The notes: generated by a model not told the origin, from the letters alone. Positions 11,414 through 22,885 are shown, counted from the first letter of the stretch. The stretch: 64,000 bases of DNA from Kingdonia uniflora (GCA_014058105.1 JACGCM010001692.1:1-64000), one strand, 5' to 3'. Numbers and translations: made by a program.

Positions 11414-11518
11414 TTAAAACTGTAATTTGACATGAAATTCAAATTCCTCCTCAGCCTCCTTCGCTTCTGCCTCGCTCATCCCTTCTAAATCAGGCTCTTC
11501 CGGATCTTTCATATGCAT
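11414..11518 (-). pseudogene. Short acidic antisense ORF end in Tat element III
   Basis: Minus-strand reading from the ATG at 11518 gives MHMKDPEEPDLEGMSEAEAK, then an EAEEEFEF run, stopping at 11414-11416. Upstream is a stop. The biased acidic composition on the strand opposite the element's coding sense fits the C-terminus of an antisense gene like the one in element I, but the two tails are not clearly alike. It is too short for a firm call. Confidence 0.3.
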
Positions 11519-12504
11519 ATCACAGTTCCGAGATCTAAAATATTGAGTGTACAGTACCTAGTACATCTCTTGAATACGTCTGAACATACCATCACAGGCC
11601 TAAGCTCTCATCTTCACCATCTTGCATGAATGCCTCACATATGCCACAATAAGACTTATTTATACCCCCTCCAGTTCTGGCTCAACTCACCTGCATTTAC
11701 TCTGAATTGGAACTCTACAATTTCAAAGTTAAATCACTCAACCTTGAAATATGTTTTGGGACCCACTCAGTCAACTACATTTGAGATATTATGCCAGCCC
11801 ATCAACCTTTTATGTACATGCACGTTCGATATTTTACCATCAATTATATAAAAAAAACCCTATAATTGATAATCACAATATACAAGAATAGCATATCGAA
11901 GATTTATTATTAAGCATCAAGTTACAATTCATATTCAACAAACATCCTCCTTAGATTTTGTTACATTTAACATCCGGGACTAACTCCTTCGATTATATTA
12001 CATCAAACTATATCTATTTTATATTCGATTAACAGGACTGATTACTCTGTGTTTTCTTTTCACCAGAATCGGAGATTAAAGCTTCTTTCCAGTGCTAAGA
12101 ACCTCAATAAATCTTAAGTCACTGAACTTCTAAAAAGGCTACTTCCCCAGATGAATCTCAAGTCACTGAACAACGTTCGGTAAGATCCCTAGACGCCCAT
12201 CTGAGCTTCAAATCTTTATCATCAACACAAATAATTATATTTTCTCTCCCAAACTGACGTACTCCATTACCTTCAACACCGCATAATGACACAATTGTTT
12301 CCAATAGATACGCATCTTATTTCGCTTGACCTCTCTCCCACCCCAACGCCGTGATACGATCATATAACGACTTATCACCGATCAGTTTGAGTATGATTTT
12401 TCCCTCAGATTGTTCACCATCTTCTGCCTCAGACAACGCATTAGGCTACACTTGGGGCGACATCCTTCTAAAAGACCACCACCATTCCACTCTCAATAGC
12501 CCCC

Positions 12505-12512
12505 TATTTATA
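12505..12512 (-). promoter_or_regulatory. Candidate antisense TATA box near 3' LTR of element III
   Basis: TATAAATAGGGG on the minus strand, about 180 bp inside the 3' LTR and pointing into the element. It matches TATAAATAGGGG at 291 in element I, so both may be the promoter of the antisense gene. Another TATAAATA on the same strand lies at 11657-11664. Confidence 0.3.
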
Positions 12513-12694
12513 CCTAATGTAACCCTGCCAGATTCACTGTACTGCATTAATTGCACCTCGGGAATGACTTGAGCAAATGCAGTTCCTTTGACCTTAGAAA
12601 TAACGCAGACGACTCATCTTCTCCTTCGGCAACCTCTTCAACTTCCAACTTTTTCTCGACACAACCACAAGGGCTTCTGCCGAGAATGGGGCAA

Positions 12695-13138
12695 TTACAG
12701 TAACATAATCCCCAGATTCGACATGAGTAAGCCAGTAGAGTATAGTCAAAGATAATTGTACCTGATCGAAGGCCATCATTCTAGAAGTTACTATAAATCC
12801 TCGACTTGCCAAAAGTAACCATTAAAGCATAGTTAAGAGAGAACTATTTCTTTCTTTCTTTTTGTAAAGCTGCATGTACGACTATAAATACATGCAGAGA
12901 ATAGATTCTGAAGGACCACAATCTTTTACTATTCTTACTTCCTAAATCCAACACCACTCAAAACGTATAATAACTAGCATCTTACTGGATTTTACATAAA
13001 AATCTTCCTTGAAGTCGTGGTTTTTCTCAGCCTTTACTGAGTTTTCCACGTAAAATCTTATTTTATCTAGCTTTATTACATTTCTCTTTACGAATAAGTA
13101 TTGGTGAAGATTCTCCTTCCGGAAAACACACTTCTACA
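12695..13138 (+). repeat. 3' LTR of Tat element III
   Basis: About 444 bp in the orientation opposite to the LTR of element I. It begins near TTACAGTAACATAATCCCC and ends GAAAACACACTTCTACA. The reverse complement aligns to 9740-10222 along its length (CAGATTCGACATGAG; AAATCCTCGACTTGCCAAAA; CTCAGCCTTTACTGAG). A TATA box lies at 12883-12890. The start base is uncertain by one or two because of an indel. Confidence 0.65.
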
Positions 13139-13560
13139 AAATGTTCATGACCCGCAGTAGAATCGAGTAGATGGTTTATGATAGGAAGTGGAAAACTATC
13201 CTTTGGAGTATGTTTGTTGAGATCCGTAAAATCCACGCATACTACAATCTTACCATTTTTCTTTGGTACGACTACGATGTTCGAGATCCATTCTGGATAA
13301 TTGGATTTTTGGATAAAGCTAACTTCAATGAGCTTATCAATATCTCTGTTGAATTCTTCACGGAGTCACAGTGCTAGAGTCCTCTACTTTTGTTTAACAG
13401 CTTCAGCTTTATCTTTCAAATTAAGCTTATGGCAGGCTAGATTGGGATTAATGCCTGGCATTTCGTGAAAAGTCCAAGCAAAGACATCGCTGTTGTCTTT
13501 AAGGAACTAGATAAAAGCATTTGGTTCTGCTGTGGGAGAAGAGTGCCAATATATGTTCCT
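13139..13560 (-). pseudogene. Reverse transcriptase fragment of element II
   Basis: The minus frame gives VCVDFTDLNKHTPKDSFPLP then INHLLDSTAGHEHF, the fingers region before the first catalytic aspartate. It ends at the insertion point of element III. Upstream, 13300-13560 contains degraded linker sequence. The catalytic YVDD part is absent. Confidence 0.75.
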
Positions 13561-13699
13561 TGCTTGTCCCTACTAATTTTGACATATTATGTGATATATG
13601 CACTTGGCAGCTGGCTTTCTGTAGAGTTCACTGTAAAGTTTTCTATAATGTTCCCTGTTGTTTTCTATAATTTTTATGTGAGCAGTGGCTGTGAGGGCT

Positions 13700-14225
13700 T
13701 TGGTTCGATGGCAACATAGTTTTCACATGCTCGAGCTAGCTTCAGGTTTCCTTTGATTTTATAAATACTGCCCTTTCATTCAAATCGAAGTGCCAAATGA
13801 TAGGTCGATGGAATAGCTCACATATTATGTAACCAGTAATGTCCTATTAAACCCAAATAATAGGATTTTGCATTGATAACATAAAAGACAACGTCAACTA
13901 TTGTTGGTCCTGCTGTAATAGGAAGTATTATCTTTCCCGCACGTTCTTCTTTAGAACCATTGGACCCACAGATATCAATGTCACTGGGCTGCACCTTATC
14001 AGCCAGTCCTATCTGATTAATCCTGCTTTGAAATAGTAGTTTAATACTACTACCAGTATATATCATCATTGTGTGTAGTATAGCATTTCTAATTTTTAGC
14101 ATGATTACCAAAGTATCATGGTGAGGAAAGCAGACATGACAAACATCACAGTCATCGAAAAAATTTCCTGTGCGTTGGGAGTTGGATACGGGAAATAAAC
14201 GAGCTTTTTTATCTTGCATGGACAA
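13700..14225 (-). pseudogene. Protease region of element II
   Basis: A 135-residue open stretch with VCFPHHDTLVIMLKI, then MMIYTGSSIKLLF, then ILPITAGPTIVDVVFYVI and YYLGLIGHYWLHN. The active-site triad reads YTGSS instead of DTGSS, so the catalytic aspartate is lost. The C-terminal YLGLIGHYWLH corresponds to the usual Y..ILGR.WL box. Confidence 0.75.
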
Positions 14226-15861
14226 GTCGTGACATTAGCTGACTCATTGTCTTTTGCTTCTGTTCGATTGGTTGACAGTCTGAGTCTCAATGAAGTGGCT
14301 GAGGGATATATGGTATAAATGTTTTTCCCCTGCCCATTTTTCGATCTGCACGGCTTCTGTAGGAAGTTTGTAACTCCCGTTCTTGTAACTCTCTAAGTCC
14401 ACGATGTATTCATGCATTCGTCCATCCACAAAAATATACTCCAACAGACGTTGTAAAGCAAAATAGTATTTTGTCTCATGATGTCAAACTTTGTGGTGAA
14501 TGCAATAAGGTTTGTTCTCAATGGGTTGAAGATATTGTGCATTACGAAAACACTTATCCTTCTAGAGCATAGGATAAATGTTGGTTATGGCTACATTTAT
14601 CTTGGGAAGGCAGGGTTTTGGCAAGTTACTACCCTTTCGAGGTCGTTCATCATTAGTTTTTGTTCGCTTCTTGTCTCCACCCTGATCAGTAGCACGGTTA
14701 AAATCTTGGCCTGTAGATTGATCTCTAGCTGTTAATGTTAATTTCTGAGTTCTCTATCTTTCAAACACCATTCTTTCAAGATCGTATATCCGTTAACTTT
14801 TTCGATCATGTCCTCCAAAGTTGTAGGTTTGTTTAGGACGAGGTATTCCTTCACTCTTCGATCGACAAGTAAAGCATTGGTAAAAGCCAAAATAGTAATC
14901 TTTTAATCGAGTCGATCTACTTTTCGAGCTAACTTCAGGAACTTCTTAGTGAATGTCTCGAGCTTCTCTTGGCATTTACTTAAGGATAAAAAGAGAATAC
15001 AGATTTTTTTTCTTTATCTTTGTTGTGCGAGTAATTTTTAATAAAAAGTTCGCGTAATTACTCAAAAGTTGTAATGAACCCCTCAAGTAGCGTGTGGAAC
15101 CATCGCAGGGGTTCGCCTGATAAACTGGTGGGAAAAAGTTGGCATAGAATGTGATTAGATGTTAAATGTAAGCCTAAAGCGTTCTGAAACTCTTGAACGT
15201 GCTTCACTGGACCAGTCCCTTTGTATTTTCGAATCTTTGGAGTATGGAACCCGGTTGGGACCTCGCCATCCAGTAGCTCATGTGCGATAGGGCTCTTCTA
15301 TAATCTGTTGTGGACCCCTTTGGTGGTCTGAGTCTGAGCTTCGAGTAGTTCATTGATTTACTTTTCAACATGTTCCTGAGTCATATATTATCGAGCCGTT
15401 GTGGTTGGTCGTGCGACGCGTCCATCTCCAGGATTGTAGACGCCACTCCCCTCACTTAGACGATCTTTTATTGGAACTCAGACTCTTCGGGATAGATTCT
15501 TAGGCTGTCTGATTCCTGCAAGGCCGCCATCTACTTCTTGGTAGACTTCATGGATCGGGATAGGCTCGTTTTCCCGCTGTTGATGGTTAGATCGAAGTAC
15601 ACCTCCTAAATTATTACTTTTTGGTAGAGGTCCTATTTGGTCATGAACGAAAATTTGTAAGCCTTCTGGTTGTACGCCTTTGTTCTTCTAGGTGGCGATT
15701 TGCTGACCCTGTAGAACCTTCAGTGCCTCTTGTACGCTTGTTAATTGTTGCTCCAGAGAAGTACGCCTTTCTATTTTAGAGTTTAAATTAGCCCGCAGCT
15801 CTGCTAGTGCGGCATTTTCCTCTACTAGAATAATCGGCGTGCTATGACCTAGAGGTGTCAT
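14226..15861 (-). pseudogene. gag of element II, broken
   Basis: The start at 15861 gives MTPLGHSTPIILVEENAALA and then a coiled-coil-like stretch with TSLEQQLTSVQEALKVLQG before a stop. The core near 15050-15230 reads FQNALGLHLTSNHILCQLF and LSGEPLRWFHTLLEG. Near 14750-14830 it reads KPTTLEDMIEKVNGYTILKE. These match the gag core of element I. Numerous stops and frame changes are present. Confidence 0.7.
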
Positions 15862-15913
15862 TCTGAAATAAGATGATCAGCGGTTTCTGAGACAATGGGT
15901 TTTAGAACTTTGT

Positions 15914-16407
15914 TTCCCACATATGGCACTAAATATAATAGCCTAATTCAGGGATTTAGACTTAGCCTTTACAGCAGATGTATTTAGGATGCTCAAGAAC
16001 AGTAAGAAATAGTTAACAAAATAATTTAGCGTGGAAAACCTTTGAATAGGTTAAAAACCACGACCTTTATTGAGAATTTTAAGAAAGAGAAGATGATATT
16101 ATTGAGAGTACTAGTTTATTACAATGACTGTTCTGAGTGTGTGGAATGTTAGAGTGAAGTTTTTTCTGTCTCCCATCTCAAATTCTCTGGTCCTATTTAT
16201 AGGCCTTATAATATGACCGTTTGACGACTATTAAGATTTTTAATGATGGACGTTGCAAAATATATGTTTAATTATTCTATGACCAGATTGTATAACGTTC
16301 TAATCCTTGTTACTGCATAACAGCTTTACGAATGACTGTACATTTGCTTAACTCGAACTGTTGGTGTAGAGGTCGAAAGTGATGACTTGAATTAGGGATA
16401 TTGAATA
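15914..16407 (-). repeat. 5' LTR and primer-binding site of element II
   Basis: The primer-binding site (minus TGCCATATGTGGGAA, 15914-15928) resembles that of element I. The LTR follows, from about 15932 (AATATAATAGCCTAATTC) to about 16407 (GAATTAGGGATATTGAATA), with roughly inverted ends. A TATAAATA box is on minus at 16194-16201. The internal block GCGTGGAAAACCTTTGAATA echoes the other Tat LTRs. Ends are approximate and no target duplication was found. Confidence 0.5.
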
Positions 16408-16432
16408 TGTTTTTAGTAGTGTTTCATGTATG

Positions 16433-16650
16433 TTGATGAGGTCGATGATGAAGCATGAGTCCGAGATGCGAAATAAGCTTTTACAATACGGTTCTCAACC
16501 AAGAGTACGAGGAGCGTGCTGCAACTGTTTCCTGATGTTATTGTCTTGATTTTGATTGTGTCACGTGCTTTGTTGATAAGGTCGAAAGTTCGTATGTTGG
16601 TCGAAGATGATGCATGAGTCCGAAATACGGAATAAGCCATTACAGGAAGC
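16433..16650. repeat. Diverged 55-60 bp direct repeat, about 165 bp apart
   Basis: GATGAAGCATGAGTCCGAGA with GCGAAATAAGCTTTTACA (from about 16449) recurs as GATGATGCATGAGTCCGAAA with CGGAATAAGCCATTACA (from about 16606). The pair lies between the element II LTR and the LINE ORF1 remnant. I see no gene here. Confidence 0.6.
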
Positions 16651-16689
16651 ACCTGTTTAAACCATTTTGAAGTATTAATCGTTACCTTT

Positions 16690-17345
16690 GCTCGGAAATA
16701 GTTATTGAGATCCCTATCAATCGCCAATCGCCAGAACCACTCCAAGCTTGTTGAACACTTGAACAACATCCAACTATGCAACGAGCTCAGTGGGATTCTC
16801 ATGGACTTGAACCCATAATACAACAAGACTAAAATTGATACTGCTAAGTAGCATCCCGGGTTTGAACCGCACACAAACCACTAGAGCCCCTTTGATATTG
16901 CTAAGTAGCATCCCGGGTTTGCACCGCACACAAACCACTAGAGCCACTTTGATATTCCATTTATTCTCCAGGACATATCTAACATCGACTTCATTTCATA
17001 AAACAACTTCAAAAACATTAGTACCTCTGGGGACCACCATTGGAGCATGCACTAACCCCCAAATTTCATACAAGGCTTCAGTTACTTGTCTAACTCGAAT
17101 CGTTAAAGTAGCATAGATTTTGATATATATTGTTTTTTCCGAGCGGTCTTGCTCACCCATAGCCACTTCATAGTTAATATCCACCACGTCATCTTCTTCG
17201 AAGAGAAAAGACATGATCGTTCATATCCTCGTGGAGATCCTGATTGGTACAAGTTTCATACCAAGAAGTATTTGTTTCCTGGTGCTGATCAAAAGGAGGG
17301 TCAGGTTCAATATTCGGAGATGGATGAGTAATTGAAGGAAGTCGG
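16690..17345 (-). pseudogene. LINE ORF1 fragment with DUF4283-like domain
   Basis: Minus reading starts near MNRNRLPSITHPSPNIEPDP. It shifts frame around 17200 into DDVVDINYEVAMGEQDRSEK, IYIKIYATLTIRVRQVTEAL, YEIWGLVHAPMVVPRGTNVF and EVVL. It continues past a stop with VDVRYVLENKWNIK, ALVVCVR and LWVQVHENPTELV. This spacing (F.F.., VLE..W, LVV, WVQVH..P) is that of the DUF4283 nucleic-acid-binding domain of plant LINE ORF1 and related proteins. A 57-bp in-frame duplication lies inside the domain. No zinc knuckle, endonuclease or RT follows, so only a fragment remains. Confidence 0.55.
16842..16955. repeat. 57-bp tandem duplication inside the LINE ORF1 remnant
   Basis: TGCTAAGTAGCATCCCGGGT ... 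GAGCCCCTTTGATAT is present twice with a 57-bp period and few differences. 57 is 19 codons, so the frame is kept. Confidence 0.85.
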
Positions 17346-18750
17346 TTGCGGTTCATTGTGAGGCCTAATTGTGATTTTGATGATGAGAGGAAGGGAAGAC
17401 AAGTATAAGAGAGTGTTGGAGAGAAACAAGAGAAGGTAGAAGGAGGTTGTGGTTGAGATAAGGGAAGATGGCTGTAATAATAATGAAGTTCAACATACTT
17501 GGCGGAGTTCAAAAGTGGCTGAACTTGGGACCTCCAAACCCAAAAAACAAACCATGCAGAGATTGGAATCCTGACATACTTCCAAACCCAAGATTGTGGA
17601 GGAAATTCATCATTAAGACCCAATAAGAAAAACAACATCCACAAAATTAGGGTTTCTTTGGGCCATTTGTAATTCATGTAAAAATTTAGGGAAAGACATA
17701 ATTGAAAAAACCATATTGAGTAGAAGAACATGCTGAGACTGAATTCGGAATCAAACAAACAATTTGACATGTGATTTTGCATCATTAGCTCTCTTGGCAT
17801 CGATCTGATCGTGGAGGACGCTTGAATTAAAATAAATTCACCTGCAACAACATCCAATTTCGAAAGATCGAACGAGAAAGACATCAACCATAAAAAACAG
17901 GATTTAGAAAGTAAAGACTGTGATGATGACATGCAAACTAGAAAATTGAAGGAAAGTAAGAAGAAAATCAGAGAATTGCACCCGAATTTTTCAACGAATT
18001 ATTGCTACCATCGCCGTACTTTTGTGTGGAATGTTCAAGTGAACTGCTAGTCTTTTTGGATAAGTCAATCGTGAGATTGACCGGTAGGAAGGTCTCCCTT
18101 GCACCACCGGTGACCTCCCAAAATTCGAGTCTGTCTTGACTGAAGCCTTTACGTTTCCTATTTTTTACCCACTAAATCAAACGTGTCACTCCAAAACAAA
18201 TTCAACTTAAAAAAAATAAAACTGTCCCCACCTTCTGATAACTGCTTCAATAACAGAATGATACGTGTCCAAAAAAACCAACAAAATGCAGTATACACGG
18301 AGGGAAACCAAATTTGAAAATTTATCTCATCCCCCCTTCTTCTCCCACTCTCTTACTTTTCTTCTCATACTCTTCAAAAAATAACACCGCCACAATCTTA
18401 ATTGGTCTGAAGGTAGTCGGCCGCATAATCTCTCTCGCACTATTTTAGCATGAGTTTTACTATTTCACTTTCTCATATTGTGTTGAAAACCACTTATCTT
18501 TGTTATCTCACTTTTGCCTTTCAATGGTTTTTTTCCCAGAGATTTATGTTCTGTTCAAGTGGTATACTGGTATGTTATCTTATACGAAAAATCATTGTAC
18601 AAATGTAAGTTGGTTTCTATTTCAGAAAATATTATGTTCCTGCTCAAAATCATAAATACTTTAGCTAAACAGGCCTTAATCTTTACCAATTTGATCATTA
18701 TGCCAAACAGGGCTTTATCTCTGCTTTGTTTTACTTTGTAGTGATCTCAA
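17346..18750. other. Unassigned sequence upstream of the LINE ORF1 remnant
   Basis: A 247-codon minus ORF (17189-17932) ends in the LINE ORF1 start but its upstream half is hydrophobic and has no known domain; I read it as 5' leader left open by chance. From 17940 to 18750 the sequence is AT-rich with a CT-rich stretch (18325-18370) and an ACGTGTC motif near 18265. These look promoter-like, but I cannot support a gene. Confidence 0.3.
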
Positions 18751-19175
18751 GACTATGTTAAACTTACATTGTATTTAAGTTGATAATCTCAAAAGGGAAG
18801 AAACGTGTCCAAGGTCGATACAGCGACGAAACTTCCCTGTACCTATAATGCCCATTATCACAATGATTTTGTTTCTTGAAACTATGTAGAACATTTGGGC
18901 ATCCAAATATTAGTAGGATTTGTCTTTGGGAGTAGATGATTAATGGGTTGAACTTGGTTTCTGCAATAATGGTTACTAGTGAAGTTAAGTCTTATAAGGA
19001 GATGATGATGTTGTTTTACCAAACAATGCCCAATATGTGTTTGTGATATTACCCAAGATAGATTAAGAGATAAAGAGATTTGGATTTTTAGAGGGTATAC
19101 ATGAAGGACAGTTGGGTTTTGAGCCTGTGATGTTTTCGCACTCACACACATTTAGTAGTCTTAAGAAAGATTAGT
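18751..19175. repeat. Dispersed repeat, left copy (partner at 24325-24672)
   Basis: Shares ordered blocks with the right copy: GATAATCTC, GACGAAACTTCC, GGGCATCCAAATATTAGTAGG, GGAGTAGATGATTAATGGGTT and AAGGAGATGATGATGTTG. The two are clearly homologous but diverged with indels. They flank the LARD-like element in direct orientation. Origin unknown. Confidence 0.6.
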
Positions 19176-19277
19176 CACAAAGATCACAAATGGTTGTTGT
19201 TGGGGCATTTTGTCAAAAAAAATTTCAAGCGTACTCAGTCTACATCCTTTTTGTCAAAGTCCATTTGATTGAGTAGA

Positions 19278-20088
19278 TGTCACGGCCCAGCCCGGGACTG
19301 CCTCTACAGTTTCTGGAGTGCAGCGGAATAAGGGACCGTGCGGCGTACGCGGACGCGCGGTCGGCGTGCACCAGCCATCTTCACGGGCGCGGCGCGCCAG
19401 TGGCATACAACCCACGGATGCTAGAGCGACATCTGGATAATCCTGGATACTCGTGAGGGGTCATCGAATATGTATTCGGTATATGCAACAACACTGAAGG
19501 TTCCCTCAATAATCCCTACAGCATAATCTCTCGCGACGCCCGCGAGGTACGAAAAACACACTTGTCCTGTAGTGGATCAGGGTAGCTCAATATGTCGGTT
19601 TCCACATAAGGGACTCATATCTCAAGGGGCGACGAGCCTGGACTATTTATATTATCCATCTGTAAGGGGCGGTGCGTCTCGGATAGCCCGCGGGGCATAG
19701 CGGCACCATATGAAGCCCTTTATTGAAAATCGGCCCGCATTGCGAGGCAATGTCCCCTAGCCTTCCCTAGGCCTAGGAGAACTCATAACTATCCCTTATA
19801 GATAGTCTATGAGCCGAGGTCCTTGATGACCAAGTATTAAAGCTCTTTTAGTCATGGGGAGGATCGGACCAAGGTTCCTCCTTAATATAACTACTAAGTG
19901 AATAGTCAATTTCCAAAAGGAAACGTAAAAACATGAGACGAAGCGTACTGGACCTTTTCGCCCCCTTAACTGAATCCGATTGCGATGAAACTTGGCGTGG
20001 AGCTATATTAGGATATAGAGAACAAATACATTCGGACAGAACTCAAAACCCTCGAGTGGATTTGGCCGGCGTTTGGTAGGTCGTCACA
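19278..20088 (-). repeat. Left LTR of the LARD-like element (chimeric)
   Basis: By-eye comparison with the right LTR finds about 49 differences in the first 559 bp but only about 4 in the last 252. The sharp change near 19837 suggests a recombination point. Flanked by GTAGA on both sides (19273-19277; 20089-20093). Confidence 0.8.
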
Positions 20089-20431
20089 GTAGAAATATGA
20101 CATTTTACATGCAAAGAATATTCAAGAGAAATATGAGGATTTACCGATGTTTTCGATCTGATTAATATCAATGGATCTTACTTTCACTACCTATACTTCC
20201 CCCTCCCTCACAGGTTCCTCTTTTGTTATGTTCTCGTTTAGTGATGATGGGTCGTAAGAGTGGGAAAACCTTGTTAATATTTACTGTCATGACGAGAAAA
20301 CCTTTCTAACTTCTCACAATCCCTGTAATGTAGATGTTTGCCATCATAAATCAGACTCCATTGCAAATTTTGAATTAGGGTTTTGATCCTAGCAATTTGT
20401 AGATGTTAGCGGGAAACCAATGTTGAAAACC
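20089..20431. repeat. 343-bp flank copy, partner 23697-24039
   Basis: Starts GTAGAAATATGACATTTTAC and ends at TTGAAAACC. It differs from the right copy by about one base. At 20432 it joins internal element sequence; at 24040 the partner continues into other DNA. Confidence 0.9.
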
Positions 20432-22885
20432 CGACGAGGATATCTCCAATTCTGTCCAAAAGTGTGCTCACTTCCAAGTCGCACAATGCCTTCGCTGCTC
20501 GAGAGTTCAATCTTCTGTGAATGTCGGCTTCAAACTTCACTCATCATCATTGAGTGGTAAGGAGCAAGTCTTCTATAACCAAGGAGTAAACTCTCCCCAA
20601 CTGCATGGAACATCTGCTGCACACTGAAACTGCCTGACTGCCCTTCAATTAACTCTGCAAAGGTCTTCAAACCATGTCCGCCCTTCTTATGGAACATCGG
20701 GGATACAACATCAAGATGCGGCACTCTAGCCTTACCAGTATAGAACTGAACTGGTACTCATTGTTCACTTGGGCGAGGGAGGGTAGCTCCTAGAAGGCAG
20801 CATACTCTCAATGAGGCGCGGGCACTCTGTTCCCTACCGCCAACAAAACCATCGAGGCAGCCTATTTAGGCGCGGGTACTCTGTTCCCTACTACCAGCTA
20901 ACCATCGAGGTCCGCCATAAAGACGTCATGTGTGAACTTGCAAAACCCATGAGACATCTATCTGTGCAGCCGCGTTTCTGCTCTACCACTTCGTAGTAGG
21001 CCATCATCTAACCCATTTAACGCTGGATGGCATCTGCACCTAACTTGGCTGCAGGAAGGGTGATCGCTACTTCGGCGTCCCCAAAGGTCTCTTCACTTCG
21101 GAGGACTCCAATCTGCCTCACTCTCTAAGGAGGACTTCTCAATGCCTCTTCTTTGACGAGGACTTAACACTGGCATCTGTACTTGCCAAACTCTGATGGT
21201 AATGACCCATGCTGAAACCTATGTACATCTGCGTCACAACTTACAGCTCTTCCCACACTCAATAAGCTCGACGTCCGCGTCGAGAACAAAACTGTGACAT
21301 ATAACTGACGGACTACTGAAGCGTTTCTCCATCTCTACAACCCTACTCCAACCTGAGTACTTGGGGAACTTGGGAACAAGATACTGTCACTGTACCTGTC
21401 GCCCTGAGCTCGTTGGCTTGCTATGTCCAACTGCTATCAAACTCGCGGAGACCAACCTTCATACTGTCGCAATCATCTTTAAACTAAAGCGTAGCCATTC
21501 TCTGTCTCTTGAACTAGCTTTAACAAACGCAGCCAACTCTAACCGGTCACTGAGATGTGGTCTTCTAAAGACACTCCATCGATACAAACAAAAAATGAGG
21601 CGCGGGTACTCTATCCCTACCGCCAACCACCAAGTGATAAGGAATTGGGAAACTAACATCCAATTCCGCTCAGGATCTTTCATCCTAGAGCAATCTTCCA
21701 TCTGAGATCATGTCTGAGGTAACCCGCACAACTGACTGAAGCTCAACTCTGTTCTGCGATGACCACGTAACTTACTTACCTTCGGAAACGTGAGTCTTCA
21801 TCCATCTGTGAGCTTAAATGACCCAGAACCATCATGTGGAACAACATGGATCAACTCGGCTAGAGCACTCGAACGCCAACAAACCTGAAACTCACTACGG
21901 AGCCAGCGAACAAACATCACTCGGCAACTTGCCTTCTTGGAGTGATCAAAGAAGGGTCCCATGTAACTGGGGACCAACTGCAGACCAGCGACAACCCATC
22001 TTGGAGGTCGCAGTTCATGTCGCATCTCAACGAGAAACTCTGCCCTCGACGTCTACCTGACGATATCACTGTGTGCAAACTCGGGACCCAAACCATGTCT
22101 TCATCTTTTACTTCATGCCGCTTCACCTTCGGCTCATGACATTCACCTCTGGAACGTCTCAATGTCCAACTCAGGATAATCGTAACGAGTATCCCTAAGG
22201 ATTCTTCAATCTTCTGTAGACACTAAGGAATTCCAACCAAACCAAGCTTCGCGGCTTCCACACGAAAGTACTCGGCAACTGACACTGACCATATCGATCT
22301 CTGCTGACGGGCATCGTCCTTGATAACAACTGTTACTAAACTTCGCAGTGCGGATGAGGACCGAATGCGATAACAACCTGCTAGATCGCTCTATTACTAT
22401 TCTTCATAAAGCATCAGCGACACTGACCAGCCTTCTAGAGACAACCAATGATATAGATCATCGCGCCCAACTCAAATCTCAATCCTTCCTCTTAGAGTCA
22501 TTGTCCAAAGCACACTTAACTTAAGCAATCTCGCGCTCGGATATGGAGTCTTTCTCTTGCGTCCAATATCAACTGACATGTAGGCAACTCACTCTACAAG
22601 CGTTCACAACGGTTCTTGGATCATCTCTAAGGAGCAACTACGGTTCTGGAGAGAACAACTGCCAAATGGGTATCCCATACTACCAACTCGGGAATCATTA
22701 CTCTGTTTACTCTGACAGACGTAGGCACTACCCATCTACGCTCTGACAAGCAAACGCCCAGCAAGCCTTGTTCGGATAACCCTAGACCCAACTAGTCTAG
22801 CTCTGGCAGACGTAGGCACAATCCATCTACGCTCTACCAACTCAAGAGCTAAGCTTTAACAAGCTATTTTCGCTCTGATACCATC
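20432..22885 (-). other. Internal region of the LARD-like element, non-coding
   Basis: Only short open frames occur and none shows gag, protease, RT, RNase H or integrase motifs on either strand. Short dispersed repeats are present: AGGCGCGGG(C/T)ACTCTGTTCC near 20815, 20867 and 21600 (the last one lacks some bases), and CAGACGTAGGCAC ... CCATCTACGCTCT near 22717 and 22806. The primer-binding site is at the right end. Confidence 0.6.
22872..22883 (-). promoter_or_regulatory. Initiator-Met tRNA primer-binding site (LARD-like element)
   Basis: Minus-strand TGGTATCAGAGC, two bases from the right LTR. The same site occurs in element A (39424-39435), and a variant in element B (43272-43285). Confidence 0.75.

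Larger units (their letters stand above)
10223..13138 (+). mobile_element. Tat-lineage element III, 3' part only
   Basis: Plus-strand element represented by about 2.5 kb of 3' non-pol sequence and its 3' LTR (12695-13138). A purine tract CGAGAATGGGGCAA directly precedes the LTR. Its 5' part should lie left of element I, beyond the window, if element I inserted into it. At the right junction the RT gene of element II is cut at 13139, so element III had landed in element II. The internal sequence is CA/CT-rich on plus, mirroring the purine-rich plus strand of element I's 3' region. Confidence 0.55.
13139..16407 (-). mobile_element. Tat-lineage element II, 5' part
   Basis: Minus-strand element with 5' LTR (about 15932-16407), primer-binding site, gag, protease and the first part of RT. 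RT stops abruptly at 13139, where element III begins. The rest of pol is not in the window and should lie beyond element III's missing 5' end. Gag and protease motifs match those of element I, but the LTR is clearly different, so it is another family of the same lineage. Confidence 0.7.

Noticed and set aside
16853..16880. tRNA-like B box (CCCGGGTTTGAACCGC), possible SINE
   Set aside because: It lies inside the duplicated unit of the LINE ORF1 reading frame, there is no A box at the right distance and no tRNA fold.
17189..17932. 247-codon minus ORF as a host gene
   Set aside because: Its upstream half has no domain and is hydrophobic by chance; the downstream part is the start of the DUF4283-like LINE protein.
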